A DNA stretch of 64,000 bases from Niastella sp. OAS944 (GTDB taxonomy: Bacteria; Bacteroidota; Bacteroidia; Chitinophagales; Chitinophagaceae), in NCBI GenBank assembly GCA_024809215.1, contig JANUBW010000006.1:124936-188935 (forward strand), written 5' to 3'. Below are positions 16,628 through 24,799 of this stretch, in pieces. Positions within the stretch are counted from its first letter, which is position 1; each line of letters opens with the position of its first letter. The notes below the pieces were generated by a model. That model saw nothing but the letters and a program-made list of their open reading frames with translations. It ran no database searches and was not told where the DNA came from. The translations under genes and the position numbers were made by a program.

Positions 16628-17548
16628 ATGAGAACAGGCATTGTTTCAAATTCTACTATTTGTTTACCGCTTTTGCATTACCTGCAATCTGCAGGTAGAG
16701 ATATTACTGTCTTTTCAGCAGAATCTACCGTCAATGAAAAGTCAGCAATTGTTTCTTTTTGTACACAGGCTGCAATTTCCTGTACGCATGAAAAGAGCAG
16801 TGGCCGGTCTTTGTACGATTGGGTAAACGAACAACGGCCCGATATCATATTTGTAATTGGCTATAGTGAGATCATTCGTATTAAGCGCTTTACTACTATT
16901 ACGCCCGTTCTTTATAATGTACATTTTGGGCATTTGCCGGAATACAGGGGGCCTAACCCTGTATTCTGGCAATTAAAGAATGGCGCCACTTCGCTGGCTA
17001 TCACTATTCACTTCATTAGTGAAAATATCGATACAGGTGCTATTGCCTGGCAAAAAGAATATCCTAATGAACCGTTCTTCAGTTACGGATATGTTCACCA
17101 GTTAATGAGCCATTATTTAACTGAAGGCGTAAATCATCTGTTGGAGTTGCACAGGCAGAAACATACCATTGTTGTAAAAGTTCAGGATGAAAAACATGCA
17201 GCTTATTTTGGCAGGCCAACCGCAAATGATGTTTGCATTAGTTGGGCCTCCATGAATGCCGTAGCCATCTGCAATCTGGTGAAAGCCTGTAATCCCTGGA
17301 ATAACGGTGCAATAACTTCTTACAACGGTTTTGAGGTGCGCATCATCGATGCCGAGCCTGCGCCTTCTAATGGACGGATACCGCATTTGCCCGGCACAAT
17401 TCTCAATACTTCCGGTTCTTTTCTGATCTCGTGTATTAATAATGAGGTCCTGCATATACATACCCTAATGGTTAATGGTGTTTTAATGCCTGGTCGTTTT
17501 GCAGCGAAATATGGATTCTTCGAGGGTCAGTCATTTAATAATATTTGA
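16628..17548 (+). CDS. Formyltransferase family protein (methionyl-tRNA formyltransferase-like)
   Basis: 306-residue enzyme of the N10-formyltetrahydrofolate-dependent formyltransferase fold. The ATG at 16628 is preferred to an upstream GTG at 16613. The catalytic triad of the family is present: Asn97 and His99 in NVHFGHLPEYRGPNP, and Asp135 in ENIDTGAIAW. A C-terminal domain resembling formyl_trans_C spans about 205-300. It is unlikely to be the housekeeping Fmt because its N-terminal half is divergent and it sits between a tail-collar protein gene and a T9SS cargo gene, in what looks like one operon. A sugar-amine or peptide acceptor is possible but not shown. Confidence 0.8.
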   Translation: MRTGIVSNSTICLPLLHYLQSAGRDITVFSAESTVNEKSAIVSFCTQAAISCTHEKSSGRSLYDWVNEQRPDIIFVIGYSEIIRIKRFTTITPVLYNVHFGHLPEYRGPNPVFWQLKNGATSLAITIHFISENIDTGAIAWQKEYPNEPFFSYGYVHQLMSHYLTEGVNHLLELHRQKHTIVVKVQDEKHAAYFGRPTANDVCISWASMNAVAICNLVKACNPWNNGAITSYNGFEVRIIDAEPAPSNGRIPHLPGTILNTSGSFLISCINNEVLHIHTLMVNGVLMPGRFAAKYGFFEGQSFNNI

Positions 17549-17560
17549 AAACACCATGTT

Positions 17561-18907
17561 ATGATAAAAAAACTACACAATGTATACATTGTATGCACCT
17601 GTATGTTATTGCTCGTTAGCCAGGATGACGTTCAGGCGCAAAGCTTGTCGGCGGGGGATATTATCATTCTGGGCTTTAATTCCGACGATACCTATCCGAA
17701 CCAGCGATGGGCGTTTCTGGCAATGAGAAATATAACTGCGGGTACGGTTATTGTTTTTACCGACAATGGCTACGATGCCACCATTAGTAATTTCAGAACA
17801 GCTGCCGGTAATACAAGCGATGGCTATCTGGTATATACTGTACCTGCTTTGATATCTGCAGGCACGGTGGTTTATGGCACCAATAATACTATTAATGGGG
17901 CTTCCACCGGTGTATCGGGACAATTGGGAAATCCATCAACACCCTTTGGTTTTAGTAATTTTGGCGACCAGTTAATTGTATACCAGGGTGCCTCCGGTAC
18001 GGCGTTGGGCGCTACTTTTATTTACGCATTAAATACAGGACAGAACACTGCCTACGGCGCGAATGGCGTATGGTATACAGGCGGCGCGGCCATTACTTCT
18101 GATGTTCTGTCTTATTTACCTCCCGGTTTAACAAACGGGCTAACAGCGGTTGCCCTAACAGCCAATACAGCAAATCTTTCAGTGGGCCCCGGTACAGTGG
18201 GGACAGCCAATTATGGATTTGACAACATGATCTATGCTGGTACAACGACCGGTACAACGGCAGCAATAAAAGCTGCCGTTGCAGATCCCGCTAACTGGAT
18301 TGGCAGTGATGGCCCTGCATTGAATATTGCTTCAGGCGTTTATTATCCTTCAAATTTCTTTACGTTATTACCTGTTACCCTGCTTCATTTCAACGCAGAA
18401 GAAACAACGGCCGGTGCTGTTAAACTTTCATGGGAAACTGCCATGGAGGTGAACAATGATCATTTTACGCTGGAACGAAGCGGCGATGGCTTACATTATA
18501 CAACTATTGCCACGGTACCGGGAAAAGGTGATAATAACCAGCCGGTTGATTATTCTTATACCGATGAGTGGCCCGAACATGGAAGTAATTATTACCGGTT
18601 AACACAAACAGATCGCGATGGCCGGTCAAAAATATTAGGCACCAGGAGGATTGAAGTAGCAGCCATTGCATTGCGGGTTGGTCCCAACCCCGCCGTGCAT
18701 ACTGTAGAGGTGACTTTCAATAGGGGCGTATGGCGTGAACTTAAATTGTATAACAGTGCCGAACAGTTGCTGCAATCCATTTCACCGCGTGCAACAACCA
18801 GCAGGATAAAGATCGGTTTACAAAACTATCGACCGGGAATCTATTATGTGGCATTTATTGGGAATAATGGACAAAGCACCGTGCGGAGGTTTATAAAAAG
18901 AGAGTAA
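17561..18907 (+). CDS. T9SS type A sorted secreted protein
   Basis: 448-residue exported protein. The signal peptide ends near DVQAQS. The N-terminal part (SAGDIIILGFNSDD, then ITAGTVIVFTDNGYDAT) is a lamin-tail-like or related beta domain seen in many Bacteroidota surface proteins. From about residue 270 comes a fibronectin-like segment (FTLERSGDGLHYTTIATVPG), and the end (GPNPAVHTVEVTF ... VRRFIKRE) is a type A T9SS sorting domain. It follows the formyltransferase gene after 12 bp and ends the operon before a strong hairpin. No enzymatic motif is seen. Confidence 0.85.
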   Translation: MIKKLHNVYIVCTCMLLLVSQDDVQAQSLSAGDIIILGFNSDDTYPNQRWAFLAMRNITAGTVIVFTDNGYDATISNFRTAAGNTSDGYLVYTVPALISAGTVVYGTNNTINGASTGVSGQLGNPSTPFGFSNFGDQLIVYQGASGTALGATFIYALNTGQNTAYGANGVWYTGGAAITSDVLSYLPPGLTNGLTAVALTANTANLSVGPGTVGTANYGFDNMIYAGTTTGTTAAIKAAVADPANWIGSDGPALNIASGVYYPSNFFTLLPVTLLHFNAEETTAGAVKLSWETAMEVNNDHFTLERSGDGLHYTTIATVPGKGDNNQPVDYSYTDEWPEHGSNYYRLTQTDRDGRSKILGTRRIEVAAIALRVGPNPAVHTVEVTFNRGVWRELKLYNSAEQLLQSISPRATTSRIKIGLQNYRPGIYYVAFIGNNGQSTVRRFIKRE

Positions 18908-18912
18908 TACAG

Positions 18913-18940
18913 AATGTGATAATTTGATAATGTGATAATG
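18913..18940. repeat. TGTGATAAT tandem repeat
   Basis: Three imperfect copies of TGTGATAAT/TTGATAAT directly after the stop codon of the T9SS gene. The same unit recurs at 22714-22748 after nuoCD. Confidence 0.6.
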
Positions 18941-18948
18941 AATACAGC

Positions 18949-18987
18949 GTTGAGCCATCTGCCAACAGGCGGGTGGCTCAACTTTTT
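18949..18987 (+). terminator. Terminator of the tail-collar/formyltransferase/T9SS cluster
   Basis: GTTGAGCCA (18949-18957) pairs with TGGCTCAAC (18974-18982), extended inward by CTGCC/GGCGG with mismatches, and is followed by TTTTTGG. Confidence 0.85.
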
Positions 18988-18993
18988 GGTTTT

Positions 18994-19027
18994 GAACTGA
19001 AAACTAAGAACTAAGAACTGTGAACTG
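18994..19027. repeat. AAGAACT tandem repeat
   Basis: Degenerate units GAACTGAAAACT, AAGAACT, AAGAACTGTGAACTG between the terminator and the CBS gene. A related tract is at 37305-37337. Confidence 0.55.
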
Positions 19028-19100
19028 TTTTAGGGATTAATTTTTTATTTAATAAAAATTGAATAACTTAACAGTATAAATAGCTCTTAAAACTATTACC

Positions 19101-19532
19101 ATGGATACGGTAAGAGATATACTGCAAATTAAAGGACATGTGGTATATACGGTAAATCCGGAAAGCTCCGTATACGAAGCTTTAGAAACACTGGAAGCGA
19201 GGAATCTCGGTTCACTGGTTGTGTTGGAAGAGAACGGTAAACTGGATGGTATTTTTACAGAACGTGACTACGCCCGCAAAGTAATATTAAAGGGAAGATC
19301 CTCAAAAGAGACCAGGGTTATGGACATTATGACCGAAAGCCCGGTGTTTGTTACTCCTGATTGCAAGATTGAATACTGCATGCAATTGATGACTGATAAA
19401 CATATCCGTCATTTACCTGTACTTGAAGACAATGAATTAATTGGACTCGTTTCAATCGGTGATCTTGTAAAATATATCATCGATCAGAAAGACTTCGTTA
19501 TTCAATGTCTTGAACATTACATTACCAGTTAA
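19101..19532 (+). CDS. CBS-domain pair protein
   Basis: 143-residue cytosolic protein made of two CBS domains (about residues 8-65 and 73-130), the Bateman module that binds adenine nucleotides or related ligands. Characteristic pieces are NLGSLVVLEENGKLDGIFTE, a MDIMTESPVFVTP linker, and HIRHLPVLEDNELIGLVSIG. Stand-alone CBS-pair proteins of this size are common in Bacteroidota and generally of unknown role. It is 114 bp upstream of nuoA on the same strand; cotranscription with the nuo operon is possible but unproven. Confidence 0.9.
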   Translation: MDTVRDILQIKGHVVYTVNPESSVYEALETLEARNLGSLVVLEENGKLDGIFTERDYARKVILKGRSSKETRVMDIMTESPVFVTPDCKIEYCMQLMTDKHIRHLPVLEDNELIGLVSIGDLVKYIIDQKDFVIQCLEHYITS

Positions 19533-19646
19533 TCAATTCACTGATCGTACTATTGTAGCTGTATGGCGTAGTGTATGGGATTTTATTTGTTGTGAAAGGG
19601 GGAACTTGTATTCATGTATGAGCCTCCTTAGTGGAAGTATTATTTT

Positions 19647-20066
19647 ATGCCGGAATCAGATATCCATAGTAATCAATTATGGCCATTGCTATTGTACGCA
19701 GGTGTGGTAGTTTTTCTGCTCGTTGCCATCCTGTTTCTTTCATATATATTAGGTCAACATCATCACGACCGCGCTACCAATAAACCATACGAAGGAGGAA
19801 TAGAACAAACTGGCTCTGCACGCCTTCGTTTTTCTGCCCAGTTTTACCTCGTTGCCATGTTGTTTGTAATTTTTGATGTAGAAGCCGTGTTCATTATTCT
19901 GTGGGCGCTTGGCTTTTACGAACTCGGCTGGTACGGGTATATTGGCGTGGCGATATTTATAGCTCAGTTGGTTGTAGTGTTGATCTATGAGTGGGGGATA
20001 GGGGCGTTGGATATAGGTATCAACGTTAAGAAGATTATGAAGCGGTATAGGGAGTTGACGGGGTGA
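19647..20066 (+). CDS. nuoA: NADH-quinone oxidoreductase subunit A
   Basis: Membrane subunit of respiratory complex I at the junction of the two arms. 139 residues with three membrane helices; the conserved loop KPYEGGIEQTGSARLRFSAQF and the helix FYLVAMLFVIFDVEAVF are diagnostic. It is the first gene of a complete operon, nuoA-B-CD-E-F-G-H-I-J-K-L-M-N. A 217-bp gap rich in repeats separates it from nuoB. Confidence 0.97.
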   Translation: MPESDIHSNQLWPLLLYAGVVVFLLVAILFLSYILGQHHHDRATNKPYEGGIEQTGSARLRFSAQFYLVAMLFVIFDVEAVFIILWALGFYELGWYGYIGVAIFIAQLVVVLIYEWGIGALDIGINVKKIMKRYRELTG

Positions 20067-20283
20067 GGAGTTGACGAGTTAACAAGGTTGTCCTATGTGC
20101 AGCTCTCTGAGTAAGTTGAAATGCTGATAAAGTTGATAAAGGGTTTCTGTGCAGCATCTTGTTTGATTTTTGAAGCCTGATAAAGGCAACGAATATTTGA
20201 CTTAAGAAGTGGCCTCCCCCCTTCCGCGGGGAGGTCTGGAGGGGGGGCGGGGGCCAGCAAAAACTTATACTAAAGTATATATT
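20067..20283. repeat. Repeat-filled nuoA-nuoB gap
   Basis: This intercistronic gap holds GAGTTGACGAGTTAACAAGG units, one copy of the composite GTGCAG...CTGAGTAA...GTTGATAAAGGG element (about 20092-20155), and a C/G-rich imperfect inverted repeat at 20211-20256 with CCTCCCCCC on one arm and GGAGGGGGGG on the other. No gene is seen. Confidence 0.6.
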
Positions 20284-20922
20284 ATGAAATGGTGGTTAAG
20301 CAAAGCAGGTGATTCAACCGGAAACATTTCCGGTAATGGCAGTCTCGAAGAGGCCGTTCGCCAAAGTATTATGCTTACCTCCGTTCAAAGCCTGGTGGCC
20401 TGGGGCCGTAAGAACTCCATGTGGCCATTTCACTTTGGCCTTAGCTGTTGTTTTGTTGAAATGGCTACCAGTATTACCAGTAAATATGATGTTGCTCGTT
20501 TTGGCGCCGAAGTTATACGCGGTACACCGCGTGAAGCGGATGTAATGGTAATTGCCGGAACGGTTTTTATAAAAATGGTGCCCATCATAAAACGCTTACA
20601 CGAACAAATGATGGAACCCCGCTGGGTGATCTCTATGGGCAGTTGTGCCAACAGCGGCGGTATGTATGATATATATAGTGTAGTGCAGGGCGTTGATAAG
20701 TTCCTGCCCGTTGATGTATATGTGCCCGGTTGCCCGCCCCGGCCCGATGCGTTTATGCAAGGACTGATGTTACTGGCCGATTCGGTTGGAAAAGAAAAAC
20801 GGCCATTAAGCTGGGTCATTGGCCAACAGGGCATCATAAAACCAACGATGACTTCCATGAAAGAAGTGAAACACGATGCAAGGATGAATATGACAAGTTT
20901 TAAAGGTGTGGATGAAATATAA
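20284..20922 (+). CDS. nuoB: NADH-quinone oxidoreductase subunit B
   Basis: Peripheral-arm subunit carrying the [4Fe-4S] cluster N2, the last electron carrier before quinone. 212 residues from the ATG at 20284 (MKWWLSK); the frame extends upstream to 20209 without a better start. Ligand cysteines are Cys55 and Cys56 (LSCCFVEMA), Cys121 ([10 protein letters not shown]) and Cys150 (VPGCPPRP). The sequence around [17 protein letters not shown] and [16 protein letters not shown] is highly conserved. It is 42 bp ahead of the nuoCD fusion. Confidence 0.97.
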   Translation: MKWWLSKAGDSTGNISGNGSLEEAVRQSIMLTSVQSLVAWGRKNSMWPFHFGLSCCFVEMATSITSKYDVARFGAEVIRGTPREADVMVIAGTVFIKMVPIIKRLHEQMMEPRWVISMGSCANSGGMYDIYSVVQGVDKFLPVDVYVPGCPPRPDAFMQGLMLLADSVGKEKRPLSWVIGQQGIIKPTMTSMKEVKHDARMNMTSFKGVDEI

Positions 20923-20924
20923 AA

Positions 20925-20955
20925 GTTTGTTGTTTGTAAACCATAAACCACAAAC
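20925..20955. repeat. GTTTGT/AAACCA inverted repeat tract between nuoB and nuoCD
   Basis: GTTTGTTGTTTGT followed by AAACCATAAACCACAAAC: short degenerate units in opposite orientation, filling most of the 42-bp gap. Confidence 0.55.
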
Positions 20956-20964
20956 ATTTTAAAT

Positions 20965-22713
20965 ATGTCGGATGCCAATAATATAATACAGCATCTGCAA
21001 CAACGGCTGGAAGAAAATATTCAATACCAGCAAAAGACCGTTGATGAAATACTCACACTGTGGGTGTCTAAGGAGAAGATCGTACCTGCTATACAATGTT
21101 TAAAGACCGAAGTTCCGCAGCCATTCAAAATGTTATACGATCTGTTTGGCATTGATGAACGGAACCGCAATCGCTTCAATGGCCTGCCCATGGCCGAATT
21201 TACCGTAGTATATGTGCTCTTCTCTTTTGAACAGAACGCCTTCATTAAACTGAAAGTAGCATTGCGTGGTGAGTATCCTTCTATCTCTTCCATTACTTCT
21301 TTGTTTCAAAATGCCAATTGGTACGAACGCGAGGTGTACGACATGTTCGGCATCCGGTTCAACGGGCATCCGCATTTAACCCGCATTTTAATGCCGCTTA
21401 CCTGGCAGGGGCATCCTTTACGCAAGGAACATCCGGCAAGGGCAACCGAAATGGGACCGTTTCAGTTGTACGATGAGTTGCAGGACCGCGAACAGGAAGC
21501 GTTGCGTTTTAAACCCGAAGAATGGGGACTGAAAGAACACGGCGACGATGCCGACTTTATGTTCCTCAATATCGGTCCGCAACACCCCGGCACCCATGGC
21601 GTGTTACGTATCATTCTGCAATTGAATGGTGAAGATATTGTTGATGCCGTTCCTGAAATTGGTTTTCACCACCGAGGCGCCGAGAAAATGGCCGAGCGGC
21701 AAAGCTGGCATACATATATTCCTTACACCGATCGTGTTGATTACCTCGGCGGTGTTATGAACAACCTCGCATACCTGTTGGCCGTTGAAAAACTGGCGGG
21801 CATCGAGTTGCCCGACAGGGCCATGACCATTCGAGTTATGTTGTGCGAACTGTTCCGCATTGCCAGTCACCTCGTTTGGTTTGGTACTTTTGCCCAGGAC
21901 CTTGGGCAGCTTTCCCCGGTATTTTATATGTTCACCGACCGCGAAAAGATCTTCGATATCATTGAAGCCATTTGCGGCGGCCGCATGCATCCCAATTGGT
22001 TCCGCATTGGGGGCGTGGCGCAGGACCTGCCCAATGGCTGGCAAAGACTCGTTCAGTATTTTGTTGATTATTTCCCACCCAAGATCCGCGAATATGAAAA
22101 AATGGTTATTCGCAACAGTATATTCAAGGCAAGAACAAAAGGTATAGGTATCTATACTTTGGACGAAGCCATTGAGTGGGGTGTAACCGGACCCGGTTTG
22201 CGGGCCTGCGGTTTCGATTGGGACTGGCGTAAAAAACAACCTTATAGCGGTTACGACCGGTTTGAATTTGATATACCCACCGCCCAGAATGGCGATTGTT
22301 ACGATCGCGCACTGGTACGGGTAGAGGAGATGCGCCAGAGCCTGCGCATTGTAAAACAGTGCCTCGAGAATATGCCGGCAGGCGATTATAAATCGAGCCA
22401 TCCGCTTACTACGCCGCCGTTAAAGAAATATACTATGCAGGATATTGAAACGCTCATTACCCATTTTCTGAATGTGAGCTGGGGGCCGGTAATACCCGAT
22501 GGGGAAGCCATGAGTTGTATTGAAGCCACCAAGGGCGCCAATAGCTATTACTGTATTAGTGATGGCAATACCGCGGCCTATAGAGTGCGCATTCGCACTC
22601 CGTCATTCCCGCACATGCAGATGCTGCCGTTTATTAGTAAAGGGTATACGGTTGGTGACCTGTTGAGTATTCTTGGCAGTATAGATTTTGTGTTGGCCGA
22701 TATAGATCGTTAA
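20965..22713 (+). CDS. nuoCD: Fused NADH-quinone oxidoreductase subunits C and D
   Basis: Peripheral-arm protein combining NuoC (about residues 1-185) and NuoD (about 192-582) in one chain, 582 residues. The NuoC part ends with [25 protein letters not shown]; the NuoD part begins at [19 protein letters not shown] and contains the quinone-site region, [16 protein letters not shown] and [10 protein letters not shown]. NuoCD fusions are known in E. coli and occur in other groups. It is followed by 147 bp of repeats and nuoE. Confidence 0.97.
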   Translation: MSDANNIIQHLQQRLEENIQYQQKTVDEILTLWVSKEKIVPAIQCLKTEVPQPFKMLYDLFGIDERNRNRFNGLPMAEFTVVYVLFSFEQNAFIKLKVALRGEYPSISSITSLFQNANWYEREVYDMFGIRFNGHPHLTRILMPLTWQGHPLRKEHPARATEMGPFQLYDELQDREQEALRFKPEEWGLKEHGDDADFMFLNIGPQHPGTHGVLRIILQLNGEDIVDAVPEIGFHHRGAEKMAERQSWHTYIPYTDRVDYLGGVMNNLAYLLAVEKLAGIELPDRAMTIRVMLCELFRIASHLVWFGTFAQDLGQLSPVFYMFTDREKIFDIIEAICGGRMHPNWFRIGGVAQDLPNGWQRLVQYFVDYFPPKIREYEKMVIRNSIFKARTKGIGIYTLDEAIEWGVTGPGLRACGFDWDWRKKQPYSGYDRFEFDIPTAQNGDCYDRALVRVEEMRQSLRIVKQCLENMPAGDYKSSHPLTTPPLKKYTMQDIETLITHFLNVSWGPVIPDGEAMSCIEATKGANSYYCISDGNTAAYRVRIRTPSFPHMQMLPFISKGYTVGDLLSILGSIDFVLADIDR

Positions 22714-22824
22714 TGTGATAATTTGCTAATGTGATAATGTGATAATGAAAGGCAGTTTCTGTGCAGCAGGCTGAGTAATAGTTGATAAGTTGATAGAGTT
22801 GATAGAGGTGATAAAGGGAGGGGG
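22714..22824. repeat. Repeat-filled nuoCD-nuoE gap
   Basis: TGTGATAAT-type units (22714-22748) are followed by a composite element (22756-22818): TTTCTGTGCAG, CAGGCTGAGTAATA, then four GTTGATA-like units and AAAGGGAGG. Copies of the composite element occur at about 20092-20155 and, in reverse orientation, at 30226-30288. Confidence 0.65.
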
Positions 22825-22860
22825 CCGGTGCCGTTTTGCGAATGCCGAAAACAAAATAGA

Positions 22861-23406
22861 ATGATAGAACAAAAATTAAATAAAAAACAATCTAATTCAG
22901 ATAACACAGCCAGCTACGCAGAGGGAGTGCTTAAGGAACATTATCTCACCGATAAAGAACGAACCGCCATCGATCATGAAATAGCAATGGTGCCGCATAA
23001 AAGTGCCGCAGTTATTGAAGCGTTGAAGATCGTTCAAAACAATCGCCGTTGGATCAGTGATGAAAGCGTAAATGCTATTGCCGCCTATTTACAAATGAGT
23101 CCCGCCGAAGTAGATAGTGTGGCCACCTTTTACAACCTTATTTTTCGTAAACCCGTGGGCCGGCATGTGATCCTGTTATGTGATAGCATTTCGTGTTATG
23201 TAATGAAGTATGGCGACATCTATACTGCCTTACAGGAAAAACTGCGCATCAGGTTTGGCGAAACAACCGGTGACGATTGTTTCACTTTATTACCTAACGC
23301 CTGCCTCGGTTGCTGCGATCACGCCCCCGCCTTAATGATAGATAATGACCTTTATAAAGATGTTACCGTAACCTGCCTCGACCGTATTTTAAAAAAGTAT
23401 ACCTAA
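22861..23406 (+). CDS. nuoE: NADH-quinone oxidoreductase subunit E
   Basis: 24-kDa-type subunit with the [2Fe-2S] cluster N1a. The ATG at 22861 (MIEQKLNKK) is preferred to an upstream GTG at 22828. 181 residues: helical N-terminal part, then a thioredoxin-like domain with ligands Cys107 and Cys112 (LLCDSISCYVM) and Cys148 and Cys152 (NACLGCCDHAP). The family signature SVATFYNLIF is present. Six bp separate it from nuoF. Confidence 0.95.
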   Translation: MIEQKLNKKQSNSDNTASYAEGVLKEHYLTDKERTAIDHEIAMVPHKSAAVIEALKIVQNNRRWISDESVNAIAAYLQMSPAEVDSVATFYNLIFRKPVGRHVILLCDSISCYVMKYGDIYTALQEKLRIRFGETTGDDCFTLLPNACLGCCDHAPALMIDNDLYKDVTVTCLDRILKKYT

Positions 23407-23412
23407 CGTACT

Positions 23413-24690
23413 ATGGAACATCCGTTAACACAATATATCCATCCCGGCTGCCCGGCATTTGATCTCCACGAATATGAGATGACGGGCGGTTATTCTGCCC
23501 TGCAAAAAGTGCTCACCAGTATGTCGTACCAGGAAGTGCAAAAGCTGGTGCAGGACAGCGGACTGAAAGGCCGTGGCGGCGCAGGTTTTAATACCGGTAT
23601 GAAATGGAGCTTTGTGCCCATGGGTAATGATGCGCCGCACCCAAAATACCTTATTGCCAATGCCGATGAAATGGAGCCCGGTACATTTAAAGACCGCATG
23701 CTGCTCGAAGGCAACCCGCATCAATTGATTGAAGGTATGATATTGGCCGCCTATGCCATACAGGCCGATATTTCGTACATCTTTTTACGTTGGGCGTATA
23801 AAAAAGCGGCGCAATTATTACGCAAAAGTATTCACGAAGCATATGCTGCCGGTTATTTGGGAAAGAACATCCGGGGCAGCGGGTTTAGTTTGGAAATGCA
23901 TTTGCATACCGGCGTTGGCCGTTATATGTGTGGCGAGGAAACTGCCTTATTAAATGCGTTGGAAGGAAAGCGTGCCACTCCCCGGTCAAAACCGCCATTT
24001 CCGCAAATAAGTGGTTTGTATGGCAAACCCACTATTGTAAATAATGTAGAAACACTTTGCAATCTTCCGCATATCGTAAACAACGGCGCTGAATGGTTTA
24101 GAGGATTAGGAAGTGGCGACGATGGCGGCACCAAGTTGTATGGTGTTAGTGGTAAAGTGAATAATCCCGGTTGCTGGGAGTTGCCCATAGGCAGCGTTAC
24201 AGTACGGGAGCTGGTTGAAGAATACGCCGGAGGCATGAAGAACGGATATCAATTAAAAGGCATATTGCCGGGTGGCGCTTCTACCGATTTTCTTACTACA
24301 GAACACCTCGATGTAAAAATGGATTTTGCTTCCGTGCAGGCTGCCGGCAGTCGCCTGGGTACAGGTACTATGGTGGTAATGGACGATGCCACCTGCCCCG
24401 TTGGTTTTGTTCATAACCTGCAACACTTTTTTGCCCAGGAAAGTTGTGGCTGGTGCACGCCGTGCCGCGAAGGGTTACCATGGGTAGAAAAAATGTTGTT
24501 AAGCCTTGAGCATGGCACCGGTACCAATGAAGATATGGAGTTATTGCAAATGCATACGCAATGGCTGGGGCCCGGAAATACTTTTTGCGCCCTTGCCCCC
24601 GGCGCCATGGAACCGTTGCAAAGTGCGCTTAAATATTTTAGAGAGGATTTTGAAAGACACATTACCATGCATAAGTGTCCGTATGATTAA
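23413..24690 (+). CDS. nuoF: NADH-quinone oxidoreductase subunit F
   Basis: 51-kDa-type subunit that binds NADH, FMN and the [4Fe-4S] cluster N3. 425 residues. The glycine-rich GLKGRGGAGFNTGMKW loop contributes to NADH/FMN binding, followed by ANADEMEPGTFKDR and CGEETALLNALEGKR; cluster ligands are in ESCGWCTPCREG, with a fourth Cys in NTFCALAPGAM. Length and order are normal. A 109-bp repeat-rich gap precedes nuoG. Confidence 0.97.
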   Translation: MEHPLTQYIHPGCPAFDLHEYEMTGGYSALQKVLTSMSYQEVQKLVQDSGLKGRGGAGFNTGMKWSFVPMGNDAPHPKYLIANADEMEPGTFKDRMLLEGNPHQLIEGMILAAYAIQADISYIFLRWAYKKAAQLLRKSIHEAYAAGYLGKNIRGSGFSLEMHLHTGVGRYMCGEETALLNALEGKRATPRSKPPFPQISGLYGKPTIVNNVETLCNLPHIVNNGAEWFRGLGSGDDGGTKLYGVSGKVNNPGCWELPIGSVTVRELVEEYAGGMKNGYQLKGILPGGASTDFLTTEHLDVKMDFASVQAAGSRLGTGTMVVMDDATCPVGFVHNLQHFFAQESCGWCTPCREGLPWVEKMLLSLEHGTGTNEDMELLQMHTQWLGPGNTFCALAPGAMEPLQSALKYFREDFERHITMHKCPYD

Positions 24691-24700
24691 AAGGATGCAG

Positions 24701-24767
24701 GCGCCGGTTACCAGGTACCGGTTGCCGGGCCCCTGGAAACCGGAAACCGGTAACCGGTAACGGTTAC
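24701..24767. repeat. Inverted GGTAACC/GGAAACC array between nuoF and nuoG
   Basis: GCCGGTTACCAGGTACCGG, then TTGCCGGGCCCCTGG, then AAACCGGAAACCGG and two TAACCGG-type units. The two halves are reverse-complement arrays of a 7-base unit and can pair. Confidence 0.65.
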
Positions 24768-24799
24768 TTAAGAATCGAAATGTTTCATTTTTAAATGAT

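Noticed and set aside
20209..20283. Longer NuoB starting at 20209
   Set aside because: The extra 25 residues are encoded by the C/G-rich intergenic repeat and are not NuoB-like; the ATG at 20284 fits the family.
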